A stretch of 64,000 bases of DNA, from positions 80,864 through 144,863 of the forward strand of contig VWZF01003333.1 in the NCBI GenBank assembly GCA_013396755.1, read 5' to 3'. Made by a program: the position numbers and the translations under genes. Of this stretch, positions 58,072-64,000 are shown piece after piece (the first letter of the stretch is position 1; each line of letters opens with the position of its first letter). The notes under the pieces were generated by a model, which did not search any database, was not told where the DNA came from, and worked only from the letters and a program-made list of their open reading frames with translations. Source of the stretch: Sclerurus mexicanus. Its lineage: Eukaryota > Chordata > Aves > Passeriformes > Furnariidae.

Positions 58072-58680
58072 CAGAATCATAGAATGGTTTGGATTGGAAG
58101 GGACTTTAAAGGTCATGTAGTTCCAAACACCTTCCATGAACAGGAATACCTTTCAGTAGACTTGATTGCTTAGACTTCCACCCAGTCTGACCTTGAGCAC
58201 TTCCATGGATGGGGCATCCACAACTTCTCTGGGCAGCCTGTTTCAGTGCCTCACCACTCTCACAGCAAAGCATTTCTTCCTATTATCTGATCTAAACCTT
58301 CTCTCTTTTAGTTTGACTGTATTCTCCCTTGTCCTGTCACTATTAAAGCTTTCTGGGCTGCAGGCACACATTGTTCGACTCTGTCCAGCCACTTATACAC
58401 CAACACTCCCAAGTCCTTCTCAGCAGGGCTGCTCTAAGTCTGTTCATCCCCCAGCCTGCATTGATACTGCGGTTTGCCTTGACCCAAGTGCAACACCTTG
58501 CACTTGTGGTATTGTTAAACCTCATAAGATTATCATGGGCCCACTTCTTGAGCTTGTCCAGGTTCCTCTGGATGGCTCCCATCCTTCCGATATGTCAGCT
58601 TCGCCACTACATCAGCTTAATGTCATCTGCAAATTTGATGAGGATGCAGTCACCAGTGGATCATCCACCTTCTAGATATC
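58072..58680 (-). mobile_element. CR1 LINE fragment with internal deletion
   Basis: The plus strand starts ACAGAATCATAGAATGGTTT, continues CTTCCATGGATGGGGCATCC and CTCCCTTGTCCTGTCACTAT, then jumps to TTTCTGGGCTGCAGGCACAC, CTCCCAAGTCCTTCTCAGCA, CACCTTGCACTTGTGGTATT and GTCATCTGCAAATTTGATGA. In the CR1 at 4122 the equivalent phrases (GTCCTGTCACTGG at about 4378 and CTGGCTGCCAGG at about 4697) are about 320 bp apart. Here they adjoin at about 58348, so some 310 bp was lost. The minus frame at 58343-58582 retains MGAIQRNLDKLKKWAHDNLM, which is CR1 ORF2. The 169-codon plus frame (58166-58675) is antisense and meaningless. Confidence 0.93.
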
Positions 58681-61600
58681 ACCAACCAGGCCTTTTTTTT
58701 TCTTTTTTCTTTTCTTTGTTTTAATTTGCTGATTATTTCATATTTCAGATTTCATATTTGCCTTCTCACTTCCTAACTCTTCACCAAAATTAAATTATCC
58801 TAATTCTATGGGTGGCTAAAATTCTTTAGCTCTTTTTTTAAAAAAACAGATTTAGCAAATGGACTAAGAACATTCAGGGTAAAAAAAAAAACAAACAACA
58901 AAACCAAAACAAAACAAACAAAAAAAAAAACCCCACACCTTCTGAAGAGCATAAAATATTCTTGGGTAGTTGAATTTGCATAATTTCAACCCCACCAGAT
59001 GCCTAACTATGCAATATAACAACAGGAATATGCCTAGCCAACAGTTTGTCTTTGCTATAGAACTGGTGTTTATAGTGAAGACTTCTATTTGGAAAGCCTT
59101 TAATTCTTATTTAACGTCCTATACAATCAGGATTGGACCATTGCAATGTCTCTTCTTTTGGGGGAAAATAAACACAGTAAGCTTTCCTGCTCTTGAGTGT
59201 GAGGGGACAGACTGATGTTTACACTGTCAATCAGCTGGACAGAAAGTTCTTTGCAAGAACAGTATTGGGAAATGTCCTGATTCTGTCCATTGTAAAGTAG
59301 ATGTTACATTTAATGAAGTTTGCTATTCAGCAAATCCTTAAACTATACGCAGAACTGTACTAATCTATTATTAATAGATGGAAAATAAAAATTATTATAT
59401 GGTACTCCTGGAAGCACTAGAGTCCAAACATCTAAAGTTAATCAACATTACACCTTTTTATGACTTTATATGGCCTTTAATAGCATTGTAATTGCCTAAT
59501 AAAATGTTACTTAGAAAAAGAAATAAAATTAACCAAAATTGTTTTGGAAGATTAATTGCACTCTAAATTAAATTAGGCATATGATAGTATTTTTACCCAA
59601 TATTTGTGAAACCTATTACAGGGAATGTGCTGAAAACTTAAGGACTATATTCAGGTATTCTTAAGGTTACATTTTAATTAAATATTTGAACTCTTTTCCA
59701 ACTAAGTTCTAATCACCAAATCACTGATCTAAAATGATTCATCTGGATTATGATTATTAGATCCTTCAATATAGATTTTTGTAAAAAATCTTCCACTCTT
59801 TAGCTTGGAATACTGCATATTTTTCATAGTACTCTGCACTGTATAGTTTTCCCTCAAACAAAGAATTATATATTTATCCTTAAGTATTGCAAAATGTCTA
59901 ATTGTTTATGTATGGTATCTATAGTCTATCATCTGATAATGAAATTTAATAACTTAAGATCATGGACATTGTAATAAAAATATAGAACACCGCATTCACT
60001 AGTAGAGTACAACAGAGCATAGCAAAGATTAAACAGATCGAGATGCAGTGAAATAGAAAACAGAAACTACCAAAATAAAGGAGGGAGATATCATAATTAT
60101 CTATCATGAAATTATAAGATGCTGCTAACTTTTCACTGACCACATTTCCTCATGTGAAAGTAACAGAACAGAATTTCCCAGGCTTTTATCTTCTTTTAAA
60201 CTACATTCCTCTAGGATAAATGAACAGAAAAGAATACAAAGAAGAGGTATCAGACATTTAGCAAATATGACCTGTGACAGATTAAGCATGTCTGTCAATA
60301 TTTAAAGAATTGTTTTAAAGAATATGGAAGCTGCTTACACCAAAATGTGCATATCCCTGCATATGTACACATGCTAAGACACTACAGAAAGGTCGGGGAA
60401 AGGAAAATACCACACTGAGTTGTCTCTGGAGGATTTTTCAGAACAGATCAGACAACTATCTATAAAGTGTATCCCAGCTCATCATACAGTTTTGATTTGG
60501 ATGGCTTTGAAGACTAAATAGGAAGTAAAACATTCCCTGTTTTATGAAACAAATATGAATTGTTTCTAAGCATTATGACTACTATTGAGATATTTAGATG
60601 TGTAGTAGATTTTTTTATTTTTTTTTTTAAATTATGGTTACTCTGCCTGGTTCTTCAATCTAGTGAAGCCTTAAAGGCAACTAGTTTAAAGATATGTGCA
60701 TCTAGGCTTTTGAAAAAGACTTCATAAAACAGTAAATAAAAATACAATAATGCAAAATAATTTATCTCTATATTAAAGTTTTTCAATAGTCTCTTGAAAG
60801 CTGAGGTGGGAAGGTGTGTGTGTGACAGTTTTCATCACTGTGTGCTTGCAATTTCTGAGGAAATCATGAACAAACCAATAAGCAAAACCATCTTCATGCT
60901 TGGCCTTTTTTGTGCTATGGACTTTTTAAAAATTTTCTGAAAAGGGCACTTGTCAGTGTGATTATTCGCATTTTTTTTCATTTTATGCAACTAAAGAATG
61001 CTAGTCATTAAACTCAGTTCTCAAGTGACAAATTTGAAATTGTGACTTCCACAAATTAGATGGGATGCTGGATGTAAAATAAATAGAGTGAAAGTGTAAA
61101 GTGTGAGAGCTGTTCATTTTAATGAAGAATTTTAAAAGTCCTACTCAAGTTTTCTCTAAAGTATAATTACTATAATTTTTTTTTTATATAGTAGACAACA
61201 TCAAAATGGAAAACACTTTCTCCTCACTGTACAATTCTTACAAGTGCTTATGTCCTGTATAAAGTTCTATATTAAATAACACTGTGACTTCAAATTACAA
61301 ATCAATGTAAACCAATGCTATCCACACTATGATGTTTGGCTCTTCTGTCATTAGGTCTCTATGGGAGAATTATGTTTCTGTATGAATATGATGAATTATA
61401 CTATTATAGAGAATTAAGACTAAAAGCTGAACAAAAATAGATGTTTACACATTCAATCATGAATGCAGTATGGACAAACACAATTTTTAAAAAATTGCAC
61501 ATGATTTTATAATTCTATGTATACTTAGTCTAGTTATGCTGAAATTGCAAGTTCCCTTTTTTAATGACAAAATTCATTTTGAGAGGACTACTAAATGTCA

Positions 61601-62897
61601 CTGAAATGTGGCAAAAAGAATTCAAATTTTCAAATACTTTTAAACTCTATAGAACATGTATTTATCACACACATAACTAGGATTTTCATTTTACTTTAAT
61701 TTATGGAACCTCAGGAAATGAATAGTAGACTTTTCAATAGAGAACATTAGCTTTGATCGAATTGCTTCAAAATACATCCAGGAAAAAGTGGAGAAATCAA
61801 ACCATTCATGGTCACATCATTGTAGAGTGATGTTTTAAATTCAAATTCAAAAGATACAACAGGATTAATAGCCATGACAGTAATACCTGGTATAAACAAA
61901 CAGACAAACAACCAAAAATAAAAAGCAGCTGCACAGCTTTGCTCTAGTTTGTTTGTAACATATAAACAGGAGCATCTTCTTTTTTATAGAAAAACAAACT
62001 CTCCTAGATAGATTTCAACATTTACCAGATTTCATACTAAGTCTAGAAAGCAAAAATGTTGCATCTCTTTTTAATATTAAGCCATCATCTTATTAAAGTG
62101 GTTTATAATTTTGAATACCAGGTATTTACTTCAAAGTGCATTATACCTGTAAACTGCATATAAATCTGCAGAATCTTTCTCTTTAGTCAGCAGAGACTAG
62201 TTAGCTAGGTAAAAGCTGTATAACCCAGACTAGACATGAATGAATTTTAACCTAAATAAGATACTCAGTCTTTTGAAGATTTTTTTCTCTTAATATGCTG
62301 CTTATTTAGAAATATCTAATCCAGCATATTTTGGGAAAAATATTTCTATTAACAGAAAGAAGATCTTTCTCAAACCTTTTGAAGCTTAACTTTATGTCAG
62401 ATTGCTGCAACTTTGCAAATAAACTCAGTAGTTTTCAACCCTACTTTCTTCAGCTGTACAAACAAAACACAACACAAAGTGGTCTTGACAAGAAAATGGC
62501 CTAAACCATGTTGTTCACACAGAACTATAAAGAAACAAGTGACCAAAACATGTATTTTTTATACTCTTATACAAGTAGAAGCTAATTGTAGTAGCAAGCA
62601 CATGTAAGCTTCATGTAAAAAAAATGAAAGGACTGAAAAAGCATCTGTTGAAAGTGTTCTGTTAAAAGATTTTTGCAAAGTTCTGGTACTAGCCCATCAC
62701 TATCTTAACAGTTACTGTCTGGTCTATTTGTTTTCTAAAACAAAAGAAAATTCTTAGATGCTTGACAATGTCCATGTTGTGGGATATGAAAAGGAGTAAA
62801 TATTGTGTAAAACAGAAATGGCAAAAATTTTACATGAGATTGTAATTAGTCTTCCAAGTAATTATATCTACATTAAACATATATTCTCATTGGATAA
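58681..62897. other. Unique AT-rich sequence, no gene seen
   Basis: About 4.2 kb of low-GC sequence with an A/C-rich low-complexity run at 58880-58933 and several T runs. No transposon, RNA or coding gene is recognisable. Confidence 0.5.
58880..58933. repeat. A-rich (CAAA)n low-complexity tract
   Basis: A11, then CAAACAACAAAACC-type units, then A11 and CCCC. It is of the same general type as the tracts at 47555 and 52466. Confidence 0.85.
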
Positions 62898-63164
62898 TCA
62901 ATCAGACTGCAGCATGCCAACATGTCTGCAATTATTTGGAACTTTCTGGGGTGTATCCAGACTCCTCATGAGATCAGGCTCAGAAAAATGCTTTCCTACA
63001 CTGTAGGAAAAACACCAGTTTTGTGTTAAATCTCTTATACAATCAACAGACAAATCACTCTCCAGTGTTCTCTGGGATGAGAGGCTGTCAGTTTTGTTGG
63101 AATAGCATCTTAAGCTGCTCAAGCACTGCTTTACAGCTTGGGTTTCTGATTCCAAAGAAATTTA
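62898..63164 (-). other. Unidentified open segment, possible last exon
   Basis: A minus-strand frame runs from just after a TAA (about 63167) to TGA at 62898. The peptide is polar and serine-rich (ESETQAVKQCLSSLRCYSNK, SLSSQRTLESDLSVDCIRD, HFSEPDLMRSLDTPQK). A modest acceptor, AAATTTCTTTGGAATCAG, lies at its start, and there is no donor, so if real it would be a terminal exon or a single-exon remnant. A second minus frame (63088-63384) and a plus frame (63023-63448) overlap it. The block is GC-richer than its flanks, which by itself lengthens chance frames. No family is recognised. Confidence 0.15.
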
Positions 63165-63347
63165 CTCGGTGCAAGAGGTTAAATGGCTGTCTTTTAATTA
63201 GGAAAGGAACACTGATGTCTCCCAGAGGGATTATATCCCCTTTCTTTCTGTTTGGCATCCTCCCAGAGGACAGGACTGCTGTCTTGACTTTGATTCTGCT
63301 GTGTGATGTTCCTGAAGATCCCTGTGAAGCTCTGCTGCCTCTCTCAG

Positions 63348-63403
63348 CAAAAGGAATTGTTTGCTTTGAGAATAATTTGCTCAAGGATGTTCTTAAATTT
63401 ACT
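63348..63403 (+). other. Candidate short exon (56 nt)
   Basis: Acceptor CTCTGCTGCCTCTCTCAG (ends 63347) and donor ACT/GTGAGTG (63404). One frame is open for its 18 codons (QKELFALRIICSRMFLNL). Joined to the candidate at 63583-63626 the frame stays open. The intron between them would be 179 bp. The chance of this as a decoy is substantial. Confidence 0.15.
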
Positions 63404-63582
63404 GTGAGTGAACATCTTCAGTTCAGGTACTCACCTCTCAAGAGCTAGAATGTTTTCTGAGGACTACAAATGGTCTGTGTTATACATAGATGTATATTAT
63501 CTTTTCAGAAATGGTGCTAGCAAAAAACCCTAATAAACTCCATTTTATTTTGCTGAAGGTCTTGCTCCATTTCTTCTTTCAG

Positions 63583-63626
63583 AGTAGAGAAAACAGATGT
63601 TTTTTTGAAGTTGATTTTGCGTCTAG
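63583..63626 (+). other. Candidate short exon (44 nt)
   Basis: Acceptor GCTCCATTTCTTCTTTCAG with a CTGAAG branch-like site, and donor GTCTAG/GTGAGTTT. Two of three frames are open. The frame that continues from 63348-63403 reads VEKTDVFLKLILRL. No family can be inferred from so short a peptide. Confidence 0.17.
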
Positions 63627-64000
63627 GTGAGTTTGCATACTGGCATATAGTGAATCAAGATCTACAATCTAGATATAATTTAGCTGTAGCACTAAACAAA
63701 TTGTACACTAATACAGTATATTATACATTTTCTAATTGAAATTAGAAATATAATTATGCAGATTGCTTGTGCACTTAGCACATTCTTTCATACTAATTAA
63801 TATATGTAGGATGGATTAGTCACTTGTGTGCATCAAATATGACTTGTAAATAATATTAACAATTAAACTTTTTTTCTATCTACAACTAGTTATTTTTGTT
63901 TTAATTGAAAATATTGCTTTTCAATTTTTCATAATTGACACTATTATTAGCTTTCTTCAGCATTAATTTGCTTTTATGCCAGTAAGTTAAAACTTAGGCT
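63627..64000. other. Unassigned end of window
   Basis: AT-rich sequence with no recognisable feature. Confidence 0.5.

Noticed and set aside
58166..58675. 169-codon plus-strand open frame
   Set aside because: It lies entirely inside a minus-strand CR1 and reads its antisense; no independent coding signal.
1..64000. Bacterial-type features (operons, ribosome binding sites, CRISPR arrays, attachment sites)
   Set aside because: Avian CR1, SINE and LTR content shows vertebrate nuclear DNA; no array of spaced direct repeats is present.

Overview
The window looks like AT-rich bird nuclear DNA, either intergenic or from a large intron. The strongest evidence is the repeat content. There are at least twelve CR1 retroposon pieces, and their ends read as the avian CR1 tail (CATAGAATCATAGAATGG... 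on one strand, ...CCAACCTAAACAATTCTATGATTCT on the other). There are also LTRs of avian endogenous-retrovirus type. A tRNA-Ile-headed, CR1-tailed SINE resembles TguSINE1, which I remember from zebra finch and other passerines, so a songbird-type genome is likely. Family names come from memory, not from a search. No CpG-island-like stretch and no complete protein-coding gene is visible.

Layout. 1-793 is plain. 794-2376 is a roughly 1 kb ERVL-like LTR with a 5-bp target duplication (CTTGG), interrupted by a 543-bp ERVK-like solo LTR with its own 6-bp duplication (GATGGG). 2765-3605 holds two very old CR1 pieces, and 4122-5655 holds a longer decayed CR1 with reverse-transcriptase remnants. 9697-10157 is the 3' part of another ERVL-like LTR. 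17177-17247 is a miRNA-like hairpin and 18316-18457 is the SINE. Short CR1 pieces lie at 26050, 27107 and 30716, the last with a repeated tail. 32862-33468 may be another LTR. 34451-35815 is a CR1 into which a second CR1 tail inserted in the opposite direction. Further CR1 pieces lie at 44012, 45028, 51081, 55972 and 58072. A second, diverged copy of the 794-2376 LTR family is at 51642-52420. A 24-base N gap sits in a pyrimidine tract at 47922-47945.

The rest is mostly unique, low-GC sequence with scattered simple repeats. Within it I picked out a few segments bounded by near-consensus splice signals. The best are a 259-nt open segment on the minus strand (36170-36428) and an 80-nt segment with stops in every frame on the plus strand (38937-39016). 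They could be exons of a gene or lncRNA spanning the window, but decoy splice sites are common in 64 kb, so they are candidates only. No genes here can be said to work together. The history that can be read is one of layered retroelement insertions.
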